A DNA stretch of 64,000 nt from Paraburkholderia sprentiae WSM5005 (GTDB lineage: Bacteria; Pseudomonadota; Gammaproteobacteria; Burkholderiales; Burkholderiaceae), in contig NZ_CP017561.2 of NCBI RefSeq assembly GCF_001865575.2, positions 434,001 through 498,000 on the forward strand, in the 5' to 3' direction. Both the position numbers and the translations under genes were made by a program. Below, piece after piece: positions 8,528 through 17,602 of the stretch (position 1 is its first letter; each line of letters begins with the position of its first letter). The notes beneath the pieces are model-generated. The model was not told the origin of the DNA and searched no databases. It saw only the letters and a program-made list of their open reading frames with translations.

Positions 8528-9814
8528 TCAAGCCGCCGGCGTATCGCCCTGCGGACGCTGCCGCACGCTGCCCGCAATCAGATCGAAGCGGAACAGCCGG
8601 CATTCGAGCGCGCCGTTGAAGAGCGGCGTCTTCGTCGATTCGCGCAGCCGCAGTTGACCCGGCAGCTTGCGATCCGATGTCAGGATAAACGCATGCCATC
8701 CGGTAAAGCGCTGCTTCATCGCATTGCCGAGCAACTGGAAAAATTCGCTGTCCGGCGCTTCTTCCTGAACGCGGCGGAAGCCGTCGTCGTCGCGATTGCC
8801 GCGGCCTTCGCGAAGCTCGCCGCGCGCATTGCGGCCGCGCACTTCGATCCGCTCCCCATACGGCGGATTCGCGACGAGAATGCCCGGCGCCGATGTCGGC
8901 GGCGTCATGTCACGCGCGTCGAGCTGCTTGAGCGCAATGGCCGGCAAGCCGGCGCGCTCGAGGTTCGCGCGTGCTTTTTCGAGCATGTCGCCGGAGATGT
9001 CGCTGCCGAAAATCTGCAGATCCGCGCCGCGCGAGCCGCGTGCCGCGTTTTTCGCTTCGAGCGCGGCGCCCTTCAGCGCTTGCCAGGTCCGCGCGTCGAA
9101 CTGTTTGAGCTTTTCGAAGCCGAAGCGCCGCTCGACGCCCGGCGCGATCTTCAGTGCGACCTGCGCTGCTTCCGCGAGAAACGTGCCGCTGCCGCACATC
9201 GGATCATAAAGCGGCGTGCCGGCCTGCCAGCCGGTCAGTCGCAGGATGCCCGCCGCGAGATTTTCGCGCAGCGGTGCCGCGCCCTTGTCCAGACGCCAGC
9301 CGCGCTTGAACAGCGGATCGCCCGAGGTATCGAGGTATAGCGTGCAGTCGGTTGCGGTCAGGAACGCGAACACGCGCACGTCGGGCATGGCGGTGTCGAT
9401 GTTCGGCCGCGCGCCGCTCTTCTCGCGCAGCCGATCGCAGATCGCGTCCTTCACGCGCAGCGTCGCGAACTCGAGGCTGCGCAGCGGCGACTTGATCGCG
9501 GTGACGTCGACGCGCAGCGTCTCGTGTGCGGAGAACCACTGTTCCCAGCGCTGTTCGAGCGCCAGCGCGTAGATGTCCTGCTCGCCACGATAGGGCCGCT
9601 GCGCGATTTTCAGCAGCACGCGGCTCGCGAGACGCGAGTGCAGATTGGCCGCCATGCCGGCGGCCCAGCCGCCGCTGAAATGCACGCCGCCCGGCACCTG
9701 GGCGCCGGCGGTGAACGCGGCGCCGTTCAGATGTTCGGCGGCAATTTCGGCGAGTTCGGCCGCGAGCGGAGCTTCGAGCCCGCGCGGGCAAGGAAGGAAG
9801 AAATCGAAGGACAT
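8528..9814 (-). CDS. rlmL: THUMP-domain class I rRNA methyltransferase (RlmL-type, 23S rRNA m2G)
   Basis: The 428-residue protein has an N-terminal ferredoxin-like plus THUMP RNA-binding region and a C-terminal SAM methyltransferase with DPMCGSGTFLAEAA (SAM loop) and the catalytic NPPYGERI motif. This is the RlmL half of the E. coli RlmKL enzyme, which makes m2G2445 in 23S rRNA. E. coli RlmKL is about 700 residues because RlmK is fused; here the RlmK half is absent. A Gly/Arg/Asp-rich loop of about 25 residues (GRNARGELREGRGNRDD) interrupts the region just after the NPPY motif. The ATG at 9814 has only a weak ribosome-binding sequence. Confidence 0.85.
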   Translation of the reverse strand: MSFDFFLPCPRGLEAPLAAELAEIAAEHLNGAAFTAGAQVPGGVHFSGGWAAGMAANLHSRLASRVLLKIAQRPYRGEQDIYALALEQRWEQWFSAHETLRVDVTAIKSPLRSLEFATLRVKDAICDRLREKSGARPNIDTAMPDVRVFAFLTATDCTLYLDTSGDPLFKRGWRLDKGAAPLRENLAAGILRLTGWQAGTPLYDPMCGSGTFLAEAAQVALKIAPGVERRFGFEKLKQFDARTWQALKGAALEAKNAARGSRGADLQIFGSDISGDMLEKARANLERAGLPAIALKQLDARDMTPPTSAPGILVANPPYGERIEVRGRNARGELREGRGNRDDDGFRRVQEEAPDSEFFQLLGNAMKQRFTGWHAFILTSDRKLPGQLRLRESTKTPLFNGALECRLFRFDLIAGSVRQRPQGDTPAA

Positions 9815-9960
9815 TGAGGTTGCCGCAAGGCGTTGGATAACGCGCTATTGTACGCGGTCGGGTCGGCGGGCCGGCGCGATTGGCGCGCTCGGCCCACGAC
9901 GCGCGACCCGTATGGACACCTCGGTGCACGCGCGCACCGGATTCGCGCCAGCCAGGCCTG

Positions 9961-10734
9961 TCAGGCGCCCGCGCCCGCGGCCGTTTGCCCGCCAGGGCAG
10001 GGCGGCACGACCACGGCGGCGGCCGCTCTGGCCGAAGACGAAGTCCGCCCCGTCGTGGCCGTGGTAGCGACGGCCGCTGCCGCCATTGCGCGCACCCCTA
10101 TCGCGATCTGCGTCGACACTGCCGCGAGCGCGCGCCGATGTCCGTCGACGAGCGCGTCGTAGCCGCCGCCGACCGTCTCGCTGACCACACTGCGACAGGT
10201 CATCACCGCATTGCTGCGCAGGGCCCGCACGCTCCATACCGCATCGATCAACGCATGCGAGCCGGGCCACGACTCGAAGCGCTGCACGTTCATCGCGATC
10301 CGGTAGACGGCCACGTCGTCGGGGCGCGCGGTGCCGAACGCATCGATGGTGCCGAGCTGCTGCGTGAGATTCGTCGACAGCGCGCGGCGGATTTCATCGC
10401 CGGGCAGCGACGCCCAGCGTTCCTGTTCGAGCAGCTGCACCTGAGTCGGCCCGCTCTGCACGACCAGCTGATTTCTCGCCACCTGCGGCGGCACGTTGAC
10501 CGGCGCGACTTCGATCAGCCAGGCGGGCGCGGCGCCCGTGCGCGCGACGGCCGGCGCGGTGCCGTTCGCGCCGGCCGCTGCGCTGTCGGCGCCGCCCAGC
10601 GTATAGAAACGGCTCGACGGCGACGAGCACGCCGCGATGGCGAGCGCCGCAGCGAGCGCGGTGCCGTACACGACACCGCGCACGGCACCGCGCACGAGCG
10701 CGCGCGGCGGACGGGAGAACCGGACAAGCATCAT
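9961..10734 (-). CDS. pqiC: PqiC-family outer-membrane lipoprotein
   Basis: The 257-residue protein has a basic N-terminus, a hydrophobic stretch and a lipobox-like AIAACSS ending near residue 36, consistent with a lipoprotein. The DUF330/PqiC body follows, starting SRFYTLGG. In E. coli PqiC sits on the inner face of the outer membrane and receives the tip of the PqiB needle. Its start codon overlaps the pqiB stop by four bases (ATGA at 10731-10734), so the two are translationally coupled. The C-terminal 25 residues are Ala/Gly/Pro-rich. Confidence 0.88.
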   Translation of the reverse strand: MMLVRFSRPPRALVRGAVRGVVYGTALAAALAIAACSSPSSRFYTLGGADSAAAGANGTAPAVARTGAAPAWLIEVAPVNVPPQVARNQLVVQSGPTQVQLLEQERWASLPGDEIRRALSTNLTQQLGTIDAFGTARPDDVAVYRIAMNVQRFESWPGSHALIDAVWSVRALRSNAVMTCRSVVSETVGGGYDALVDGHRRALAAVSTQIAIGVRAMAAAAVATTATTGRTSSSARAAAAVVVPPCPGGQTAAGAGA

Positions 10735-12392
10735 GGTTTATCTCCTGCTTTACCGCGCAACAGCGATTCGGGATGACGCTCCAGGTAGTCCGACAGCGCG
10801 TTCAGCGACTGCAAGGTGCGCGTCAGTTCCTGCAACGCCTGATGAACGTCGGACTGCATCGGCGAATCCTGCTGCAAGGTGGCCTGGGCCGAACTGAAGG
10901 TCTGCTTCGCTGCCGTCAGCGTGTCGCGGGCCTGCGGCACGACTTCCTTGTCGAGACGCGAGAACAGCTGGTCGGCGTTCTTCAGCGCGGTGTTCAGATT
11001 CGCGCCGATCTGGTCGAACGGCACCTTGTCGAGCTTCTTCGCGATATCGGCGACTTGCAGCTGCAATTCGTCGAGCGTGTTCGGAATGGTCGGCAGCTCG
11101 AGCGGATCGCTCGTCACATCGACCTTGGCCGGCGCCGCTTTCGGGAAGATATCGAGTGCCACGTACAGCTGGCTCGTAATCAGGTTGCCGGTGCGTAGCT
11201 GACCGCGCAGGCCGTGCTTGACGAGCTCCTGCATCATGTTCTGGCCGGCGAGCGTGCCCGGCTGCGGCGCGGTCTCGCGGAAGCGCTTGCCGAGGCGATC
11301 CGGATACAGGTTCATCGTGACCGGCATCGTGAAGCTCTGCGTCTTGGGGTCGTAGTCGATGCCGATATTGGTCACCTGGCCGAGCACGATGCCGCGGAAG
11401 TCGACCGGCGCGCCGATCGACAGCCCGCGCAGCGACTGGTTGAAGTTCATCACGACGCGCAAGGGGACGCCGTCCGGTTCGCGCATCGCGTCCCCTTCGT
11501 CCGAGCCGAGGCGAAACGTCTGGTTGTTCGGCGCCTGCGGGCCCATGTTTTGGCCCGGCGGCGACTGGAACGACAGGCCGCCGACGATCACCGTCGCGAG
11601 CGACTGCGTATTCAGCTTGAAGCCGCTCGAATCGAGCCGCAGATCGACGCCGCTCGCATGCCACCAGCGTGTGTTGGTGCCGACGTACTGGTCGAACGGC
11701 GCGGACACGAACACCTGCATCGTCACGCCGGTGCCGTCCTTGTCGAGCGAGAAGCCGACCACCTGACCGACCTGCACACGCCGATAGAAGATCGGCGAGC
11801 CGATGTCGATCGAGCCGAGCGAATCGCCGTGCAGCGTGTACTGACGGCCTTTCTGGTCGCCGGTAATGGGCGGCGGCGTTTCGAGGCCGACGAAATCGCT
11901 CTCGCTGTCGGTCGAGCGGCCCGCGTCGGCGCCGATGTACGAGCCCGACAGCAGCGTGGTCAGACCCGACACGCCGCTCGCGCCGATGCGCGGACGCACC
12001 ACCCAGAAGCGCGAGTCCTTGACCGCGAACTTTCCGCCTTCCTTGGTGAGCTGGACCTGCACGAGCACGTGCGACAGATCTTGCGACAGCGTGATCGTCT
12101 TCACCGCGCCGACATCGACGTCCTTGTACTTGACCTTGGTCTTGCCCGGCTCGAGCCCTTCCGCGCTGATAAAGCTGATCGTGATCACCGGCCCGCGCTC
12201 GGTCACCGACTTGATCACGAGCGCGATACCGATCAGCGCGGCGATCAGCGGAATCACCCAGACGAGCGACGGCAGCCAGCGGCTGCGCGGTTCGATGTCG
12301 GGGTCGGGCAGTTGGGGCGGCAGTCTGGGTCCGTTCGAATCGTTGCGCGGCGCGTCATCGGAAGCGGGCGTCGGTCCTTGCGGGCTAGTCAT
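10731..12392 (-). CDS. pqiB: PqiB, multi-MCE-domain intermembrane transport protein
   Basis: The 553-residue protein has one N-terminal transmembrane helix (SLVWVIPLIAALIGIALVI) followed by repeated MCE/MlaD domains; starts are recognisable at GPVITISFISAEGLEPGKTKVKYKDVDVG and at VPLRVVMNFNQSLRGLSIGAPVDFRG. A long helical C-terminus follows (residues about 440-530). PqiB hexamers form a tunnel across the periplasm for lipids between the membranes. It overlaps the upstream pqiA gene by eight bases. The name comes from paraquat inducibility in E. coli; whether this copy is redox-induced cannot be read from the sequence. Confidence 0.94.
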   Translation of the reverse strand: MTSPQGPTPASDDAPRNDSNGPRLPPQLPDPDIEPRSRWLPSLVWVIPLIAALIGIALVIKSVTERGPVITISFISAEGLEPGKTKVKYKDVDVGAVKTITLSQDLSHVLVQVQLTKEGGKFAVKDSRFWVVRPRIGASGVSGLTTLLSGSYIGADAGRSTDSESDFVGLETPPPITGDQKGRQYTLHGDSLGSIDIGSPIFYRRVQVGQVVGFSLDKDGTGVTMQVFVSAPFDQYVGTNTRWWHASGVDLRLDSSGFKLNTQSLATVIVGGLSFQSPPGQNMGPQAPNNQTFRLGSDEGDAMREPDGVPLRVVMNFNQSLRGLSIGAPVDFRGIVLGQVTNIGIDYDPKTQSFTMPVTMNLYPDRLGKRFRETAPQPGTLAGQNMMQELVKHGLRGQLRTGNLITSQLYVALDIFPKAAPAKVDVTSDPLELPTIPNTLDELQLQVADIAKKLDKVPFDQIGANLNTALKNADQLFSRLDKEVVPQARDTLTAAKQTFSSAQATLQQDSPMQSDVHQALQELTRTLQSLNALSDYLERHPESLLRGKAGDKP

Positions 12393-13035
12393 GGTCGAGA
12401 TCCTGAGGTGTTGAGGTACTGCTTTGCACGGGGTCCCAGATGAGTCGTGGATCGAATTGCATGGACGCCAGCATTGTCAGGATCACGACCGAGCCGAACG
12501 CGATCGCGCCCGGCCCGGCCGTGATCACGGCCAGCGATTTGAAACGCACGAGCGCCACGGTGAGCGTGACGACGAAGATGTCGAGCATCGACCAGCGGCC
12601 GATCCGCTCGACCATCCGGTACAGCGTCGTGCGCTGTTGCGGACGCCAGCGCGAGCGGCGCTGCGCGGTGACAGTGAGCAGCACGAGCACCGAGAGCTTC
12701 AGCATCGGCACCATGATGCTGGCGATGAACACGATCATCGCGAGCGGCCAGTCGCCGGAGGTCCAGAAATAGACGACGCCGCTCATGATGGTGTCGTCCT
12801 CGGAGCCGAGCAGCGAGGACGTGTGCATCACCGGCAGCAGGTTCGCCGGAATATACAGCAGTGCCGCGGCGATCAGCAGCGCCCACGTGCGCATCACGCT
12901 GTCGGGGTTGCGCGAGTGCAGACGCGCGCCGCAGCGGCTGCAGTGCTGCGGCGTGACCGAGCGGATGCGCGGTTCGACGCGCCCGCACGAATGGCAGGAC
13001 AGCAGGCCCGCGCGTTTCGCGGTGACGTATTTCAT
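12385..13035 (-). CDS. pqiA: PqiA-domain inner-membrane protein (second of two)
   Basis: The 216-residue protein has a zinc-ribbon-like N-terminus with two CxxC pairs (CHSCG and CSRCG) followed by four hydrophobic helices. E. coli PqiA is one protein with two such units; here each unit is its own gene, and this one matches the second half. It is thought to sit in the inner membrane at the base of PqiB. The gene starts seven bases after the stop of the preceding pqiA-domain gene and overlaps pqiB at its end, so all four pqi genes form one transcript. Confidence 0.9.
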   Translation of the reverse strand: MKYVTAKRAGLLSCHSCGRVEPRIRSVTPQHCSRCGARLHSRNPDSVMRTWALLIAAALLYIPANLLPVMHTSSLLGSEDDTIMSGVVYFWTSGDWPLAMIVFIASIMVPMLKLSVLVLLTVTAQRRSRWRPQQRTTLYRMVERIGRWSMLDIFVVTLTVALVRFKSLAVITAGPGAIAFGSVVILTMLASMQFDPRLIWDPVQSSTSTPQDLDHD

Positions 13036-13042
13036 CGCGGGC

Positions 13043-13846
13043 TCATCCTTCGCGCGGAGCGGGCGGCAAGCCGGGCGCGGCGCCGCCCGCTGGGCTGCGG
13101 GTTATGCCAGCAGCGGTGTCGCCAGCGGTGTGGCCGTTCGAGCCCGCGACGCTAGCGGACGGCGCCGGCGGGCCGGCGAGCGAGCCGACCGCAACCGCCG
13201 CGCTGTCGGCCGACGTGCGCGGCAAAGGCCGATCGCCGCGCGTGTCCATCTCGTCGGCGAGATCCCACAGCACACGTGGATCGAACGTGACGACGACCGC
13301 GAACATCAGCGTCAGCGCGCCGAACGCGAACAGCGCCGCCTCGGGAATCACGCGCGCGAGGCTCACCATCTTCACGATCGTGATCAGCACGCCGAGCATG
13401 AACACTTCGATCATGCCCCACGGCCGCACGAACTGGATCGCGCGCAGCACGCGATTGAAGTGCGCGGGCACGTAGCCGGCGCGCAGCGGCACCAGCACGT
13501 ACAGCAGCGCGACGAGTTCGGTGAGCGGAAAGAGGATGGTCGAACAGAACACCATCACGGCGACGATCTCCATGTCCTCGCCCCACAGCGCGACGAGCGC
13601 GCCGAATAGCGTGGTCTGCGACGTGATGCCGTTGGTTTCGAGTTCGACGATTGGAAAACCCTGGGCGATCAGGAACGTGATCAGCGCGGCGAGCGTCAGC
13701 GCGCAGATCGCGTCGAGCTTGCGCGAGACGCCGCGATAGAGCGTCGCGCCGCAGCGCGGACAGCGCGCGGCGACGCGTCCGACAAGCCGTGGCTTGCGGA
13801 ACAGCGTATCGCATTCATGGCACGCGATCAGGTTGTCATGTTCCAT
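13043..13846 (-). CDS. pqiA: PqiA-domain inner-membrane protein (first of two)
   Basis: The 267-residue protein begins with two CxxC pairs (CHECD and CPRCG, residues about 9-35), then four predicted membrane helices, and ends in a Gly/Ala/Pro-rich tail of about 65 residues that is probably disordered. It corresponds to the first half of the two-domain E. coli PqiA. It is the promoter-proximal gene of pqiA-pqiA-pqiB-pqiC. The tail is unlike the other half and may be a relic of the interdomain linker; this is inference. Confidence 0.9.
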   Translation of the reverse strand: MEHDNLIACHECDTLFRKPRLVGRVAARCPRCGATLYRGVSRKLDAICALTLAALITFLIAQGFPIVELETNGITSQTTLFGALVALWGEDMEIVAVMVFCSTILFPLTELVALLYVLVPLRAGYVPAHFNRVLRAIQFVRPWGMIEVFMLGVLITIVKMVSLARVIPEAALFAFGALTLMFAVVVTFDPRVLWDLADEMDTRGDRPLPRTSADSAAVAVGSLAGPPAPSASVAGSNGHTAGDTAAGITRSPAGGAAPGLPPAPREG

Positions 13847-14262
13847 GAGGCAGATGGGCTAACGACGTAGTGGGACGTGCAGGGCTTGCTCTGTACGACG
13901 GGTCGGGCGGAGGTGAGCAGCAATAGTACCAAACGCAGCCTCGCGACCGAGTCGAACCCCGCGCTTGGTCTGGCCTGGCATGGCGCCGCTCCGAAAGCTT
14001 TCCGTCGCCGCTTTGATCAACGCAACGGCGCCCGCCCGGCGCCCGCGGGCTGTTGCGGTGCAAAATTCGGGCCCATGGCGCCGATGCGCTACAGCCAGCT
14101 TCTCGCGCTTGGGGTAGCATGGCGGCCTTGGCACGTCCGGCGGCCTGTTCCGGCGATGATCTCCGGCTATCGGCCGCGTGCGCCGTGCCGATGCGCGGCG
14201 GTTGTCGCGGAATAGCTGGCCGCGGCGCGCCGTTAACTTCCAACAGCCTGCGCAGACCTGTC
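13847..14262. other. Divergent intergenic region, pqi operon and cytochrome b561
   Basis: These 416 bases separate two divergent transcription units and must hold both promoters. I see no convincing ORF, RNA structure or repeat. Open frames across it in both directions are high-GC artefacts with unusual residue composition. A weak TAGCAT-like -10 element lies near 14114-14119 on the plus strand. Confidence 0.5.
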
Positions 14263-14823
14263 ATGACACTCAATCCATCGTTCGGTACCCGGGAGTCGTA
14301 TACGCGGACCGCCATCGCTTTTCACTGGCTGATCGCACTGCTGATCGTCTGCGGCTTTGCGCTCGGCTGGGTGATGACCGACATCCCGGGCTTCACGCCC
14401 ACCAAGCTGCGCTACTTCTCATGGCACAAATGGATCGGCGTGACCGTGTTCGCGCTCGCGATCCTGCGCATCCTGTGGCGCGCTGCGCACGGCGCGCCGC
14501 CGATGCCGCGCCGCATGCCCAGCTGGCAGCGCGGCGCCGCGCATCTGACGCATCTGTTGCTGTACGCGCTGATGATCCTGATTCCCGCGTCCGGCTATCT
14601 GTATAGCTCGGCGGCGAACGTGCCGGTCGTCTACCTCGGCCTGATTCCGCTGCCGCGTCTCATCGCGCCCGATCCGCAGTTAAAGGAAGTACTGAAGAAC
14701 GTGCACATCGCGTTGAATTACACGATGCTCGCGCTGGTCGCGCTGCATGTCGCGGCGGCGCTCAAGCATCAATGGCTCGATCGCGACGGCCTGCTGTCGC
14801 GCATGCTTCCTTTCCTCAAATAA
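14263..14823 (+). CDS. cybB: Cytochrome b561 (CybB family)
   Basis: The 186-residue inner-membrane protein has four hydrophobic helices with histidines placed as heme ligands (FHWLIALL, SWHKWIGVTV, NVHIALNYTML, LVALHVAAAL). CybB oxidises ubiquinol and can pass electrons to superoxide or periplasmic partners. The ATG at 14263 gives an N-terminus (TLNPSFGTRESYTRTAIAFHW) that matches the family. The frame is open further upstream without recognisable homology. It is followed after eight bases by a YceI gene, the same pairing as yceJ-yceI in E. coli. Confidence 0.93.
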   Translation: MTLNPSFGTRESYTRTAIAFHWLIALLIVCGFALGWVMTDIPGFTPTKLRYFSWHKWIGVTVFALAILRILWRAAHGAPPMPRRMPSWQRGAAHLTHLLLYALMILIPASGYLYSSAANVPVVYLGLIPLPRLIAPDPQLKEVLKNVHIALNYTMLALVALHVAAALKHQWLDRDGLLSRMLPFLK

Positions 14824-14831
14824 GGACAACC

Positions 14832-15395
14832 ATGAAGGTTTCGTTTTATCGCTACATGCTCGCCGCGTTCGCGGCGGCGTCGCTCAGCGCGGCGGGCGCG
14901 GCGCTCGCGCAGGTCGACGTCGCGAAGAGCTCGGTGACGGCCACCTCCAAGCAGATGAACGTGCCGGTCGAAGGCAAATTCAACAAGTTCACCGCGCAGG
15001 TCAGCTTCGATCCGGCCAAGCCGGCAGCCGGCAGCGCGCAGCTCAACATCGACGTCGCGAGCTACGATCTCGGCGACGAGAGCTATAACGAGCAGGTGCG
15101 CGGCAAGGAATGGTTCGACGCGAAGGCCTGGCCGAGCGCGACGTTCGTGTCGAGCGCGATCGCGCCGGCCGGCGGCAACCAGTTCAAGGTGACCGGCAAG
15201 CTGACCATCAAGGGCAAGTCGGAGACGGTCGTGGTGCCGGTCACGGTGAGCCAGCAGGGCGCGACGCAGACCTTCGACGGCGCGTTGCCGATCAAGCGCT
15301 CGCAGTTCGACATCGGCACCGGCGAATGGAAGGACACGTCGGTCGTTGCCGACGAGGTCGTGATCAAGTTTCATATCGTCGCCGCGCGCAAGTAA
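14832..15395 (+). CDS. YceI family periplasmic protein (first copy)
   Basis: The 187-residue protein has a signal peptide ending about ALAQ (residues 1-27) and a single YceI lipocalin-like beta-barrel. YceI proteins bind isoprenoid lipids in the periplasm. The family signature is seen in GKLTIKGKSETVVVPV and in EWFDAKAWPSATFVS. It lies eight bases after the cytochrome b561 gene with AAGGA upstream, so it is the second gene of that operon. It differs clearly from the next YceI protein, so the pair is an old duplication rather than a recent tandem copy. Confidence 0.92.
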   Translation: MKVSFYRYMLAAFAAASLSAAGAALAQVDVAKSSVTATSKQMNVPVEGKFNKFTAQVSFDPAKPAAGSAQLNIDVASYDLGDESYNEQVRGKEWFDAKAWPSATFVSSAIAPAGGNQFKVTGKLTIKGKSETVVVPVTVSQQGATQTFDGALPIKRSQFDIGTGEWKDTSVVADEVVIKFHIVAARK

Positions 15396-15494
15396 CGCGC
15401 GCGGCATTCCCGAGGTCCGCCGCGCCACGTGGGGCGCGGCCGTTTTCCCACCGCAGGTTGCACCGCGATTTTCAACGCAAAACAGGAGCACGAA

Positions 15495-16076
15495 TTGAAA
15501 ACGTCCATGTTGATCGCCGTTGGCGCGCTGGCTTCGTCGCTGTCGCTCGGCGCCTTCGCCGCCGATACCTATACGCTCGATCCGATGCACACGTTTCCGA
15601 GCTTCGAGGCCGACCACTTCGGCGGTCTGTCGATCTGGCGCGGCAAGTTCACGAAGACCACGGGAACGGTGACGCTCGATCGCGCGGCGAAAACCGGCAC
15701 CGTCGAGGTCACCGTCGATCCGGCCTCGGTGCAGACCGGCAACCCGAAGCTCGACGATCATCTGAAGGCCGCCGAGTTCTTCGACACCGACAAGTATCCG
15801 GCCGTGACTTACAAGGGCACTCAGATCAGGTTCGACGGTGACAAGCCGGTCGAAGTGATCGGCACCTTGACGATTCGCGGCATCACGAAGCCGGTGAATC
15901 TGAAGATCGATTCGTTCAAGTGCATGCAGCATCCGGTGCTCAAGCGCGAAGTGTGCGGCGTCGAGGCGAGCACCGAATTCAATCGCGCCGATTACGGCAT
16001 GGATTTCGGCGCGAAGTACGGCTTCAGCATGCAGACGCGCCTGCATATTCAGTCGGAAGGTATCAAGCAGCAGTAA
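15495..16076 (+). CDS. YceI family periplasmic protein (second copy)
   Basis: The 193-residue protein starts at TTG 15495, chosen because AGGAG at 15484-15488 is correctly spaced and because it yields a normal signal peptide ([22 protein letters not shown]). The alternative ATG at 15507 would shorten the signal. The mature part starts [14 protein letters not shown] and contains [14 protein letters not shown], the core of the YceI barrel. Two cysteines (CMQHP and EVCGVEA) could form a disulfide. A strong terminator follows at 16152, so the b561-YceI-YceI operon ends here. Confidence 0.92.
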   Translation: MKTSMLIAVGALASSLSLGAFAADTYTLDPMHTFPSFEADHFGGLSIWRGKFTKTTGTVTLDRAAKTGTVEVTVDPASVQTGNPKLDDHLKAAEFFDTDKYPAVTYKGTQIRFDGDKPVEVIGTLTIRGITKPVNLKIDSFKCMQHPVLKREVCGVEASTEFNRADYGMDFGAKYGFSMQTRLHIQSEGIKQQ

Positions 16077-16151
16077 GCGCGCTCGCGCCTTCGCACCCGG
16101 TGGCGCGCGGGAGCCGCTTTTGCGATTCGATTCGCGCCGCGCCGCAACCCG

Positions 16152-16189
16152 AAAACCGCTTCGCCCGTTCACCGACGAAGCGGTTTTTT
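16152..16189 (+). terminator. Rho-independent terminator after the second YceI gene
   Basis: A 12-bp inverted repeat (16152-16163 with 16176-16187) has AAAACCGC on one side and GCGGTTTT on the other, and a T run extends to 16189. It lies 75 bp after the stop codon and before the MFS gene. Confidence 0.88.
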
Positions 16190-16231
16190 GTCGCTGTACG
16201 ATCAATATTTCGCGCGGGACAGGAGGTCTGG

Positions 16232-17509
16232 ATGAATGCAACGACAGCAGCAAGCGTCGCGGGAAGCCGGCAGAATGCGTGGCGCGCGGTGGCGGCCGCC
16301 TCGATCGGCAACGCGCTCGAATGGTTCGACTTGGTGGTGTACGGCTTCTTCGCCGTGACCATCTCGAAGCTGTTTTTTCCGGCGGGCAACGAGACGGTGT
16401 CGCTGCTGCTCACGCTCGGCACGTTCGGCGTGTCGTTTTTCATGCGCCCGCTCGGTGCGATCGTGATCGGTGCGTATGCGGATCGCGCCGGGCGCAAGGC
16501 GGCGCTCACGCTTTCCATCTTGCTGATGATGAGCGGCACGCTGATCATCGCGATTTTGCCGACCTATCAGAGCATCGGCCTAGCCGCGCCGCTGATCCTC
16601 GTGCTCGCCCGGCTGATGCAGGGCTTCTCGGCGGGCGGCGAGTTCGGCAGCGCGACTGCGTTTCTCGCCGAGCACGTGCCGGGGCGGCGCGGCTTCTACG
16701 CGAGCTGGCAGATGGCGAGCCAAGGTCTGACGACGCTGCTCGCGGCCGGCTTCGGCGCGTTGCTGACTGGCCAACTGTCGCCACAGCAAATGGCGTCGTG
16801 GGGCTGGCGCGTGCCGTTCTTCTTCGGTCTGCTGATCGGGCCGGTCGCGTTCTATATCCGCACCAAGCTCGACGAGACGCCCGAATTTCTCGCCGCGGAA
16901 ACGACGCAGACGCCGCTGCGCGACACGTTTGCGACGCAGAAGCTGCGGCTCGTGATCGCGATCGGCGTGGTGATCCTCGGGACCGTGTCCGCTTATCTGA
17001 TGCTGTTCATGCCGACCTATGGCGTGCGGCAACTGGGGCTGGCGCCGTCGGTCGCGTTCTCGGCGATCGCCGTGACGGGTCTGATCCAGATGGTGTTCTC
17101 GCCGGTGGTCGGGCATCTGTCGGATCTGCATGGACGCACCCGCATCATGCTGAGCGCGGCGGTACTGCTGTTCGTGCTGGTCTATCCGGCGTTCGCGTTC
17201 CTGATCGCGCATCCGAGCTTCGGCACGCTGATCGTGTGGCAGATCGTATTCGGCTTTCTGGTCAGCGGGTATTTCGGCGCGACGCCGGGCCTGCTGTCGG
17301 AGATTTTCCCGGTGCAAACGCGCACGACCGGCATGTCGCTCGCGTATAACATCGCGGTGACGATCTTCGGCGGCTTCGGGCCGTTCATCATCGCGTGGCT
17401 GATCAGCGCGACCGGTTCGAAGGCCGCGCCGAGCTATTACGTGATGTTTGCCGCGTTGCTGAGCATCGCGGCCCTGATTGGCGCGCGGCGCAAGCTGGGG
17501 TTCCGCTAG
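16232..17509 (+). CDS. MFS transporter, metabolite:H+ symporter (MHS) family
   Basis: The 425-residue inner-membrane protein has twelve predicted helices. The opening GNALEWFDLVVYGFFAVTISKLFFP is the hallmark of the MHS group, which takes up citrate, alpha-ketoglutarate, shikimate or betaine-like compounds with protons. The loop GAYADRAGRKAAL is the MFS motif A between helices 2 and 3. The ATG at 16232 has a strong AGGAGG at 16221-16226. No catabolic neighbour points to a substrate, so none is assigned. The gene is flanked by terminators and is monocistronic. Confidence 0.9.
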   Translation: MNATTAASVAGSRQNAWRAVAAASIGNALEWFDLVVYGFFAVTISKLFFPAGNETVSLLLTLGTFGVSFFMRPLGAIVIGAYADRAGRKAALTLSILLMMSGTLIIAILPTYQSIGLAAPLILVLARLMQGFSAGGEFGSATAFLAEHVPGRRGFYASWQMASQGLTTLLAAGFGALLTGQLSPQQMASWGWRVPFFFGLLIGPVAFYIRTKLDETPEFLAAETTQTPLRDTFATQKLRLVIAIGVVILGTVSAYLMLFMPTYGVRQLGLAPSVAFSAIAVTGLIQMVFSPVVGHLSDLHGRTRIMLSAAVLLFVLVYPAFAFLIAHPSFGTLIVWQIVFGFLVSGYFGATPGLLSEIFPVQTRTTGMSLAYNIAVTIFGGFGPFIIAWLISATGSKAAPSYYVMFAALLSIAALIGARRKLGFR

Positions 17510-17542
17510 TAATCAGGCGGTAACGACGGTGTACGCAAACGC

Positions 17543-17570
17543 AAAGGCCGGTTCCTGGGAACCGGCCTTT
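17543..17570. terminator. Bidirectional terminator between the MFS gene and secF
   Basis: A perfect 13-bp inverted repeat (17543-17555 with 17558-17570) has AAA and TTT at its ends. It lies between the convergent MFS gene and secF, and can terminate both. Confidence 0.88.
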
Positions 17571-17602
17571 CTTATTTGCGCAATCCTCCGACTACGCGCG
17601 CA

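Noticed and set aside
13847-14262. Overlapping frames in both directions between the pqi operon and the cytochrome b561 gene
   Set aside because: None has a ribosome-binding site with plausible composition, and the region must contain two promoters.
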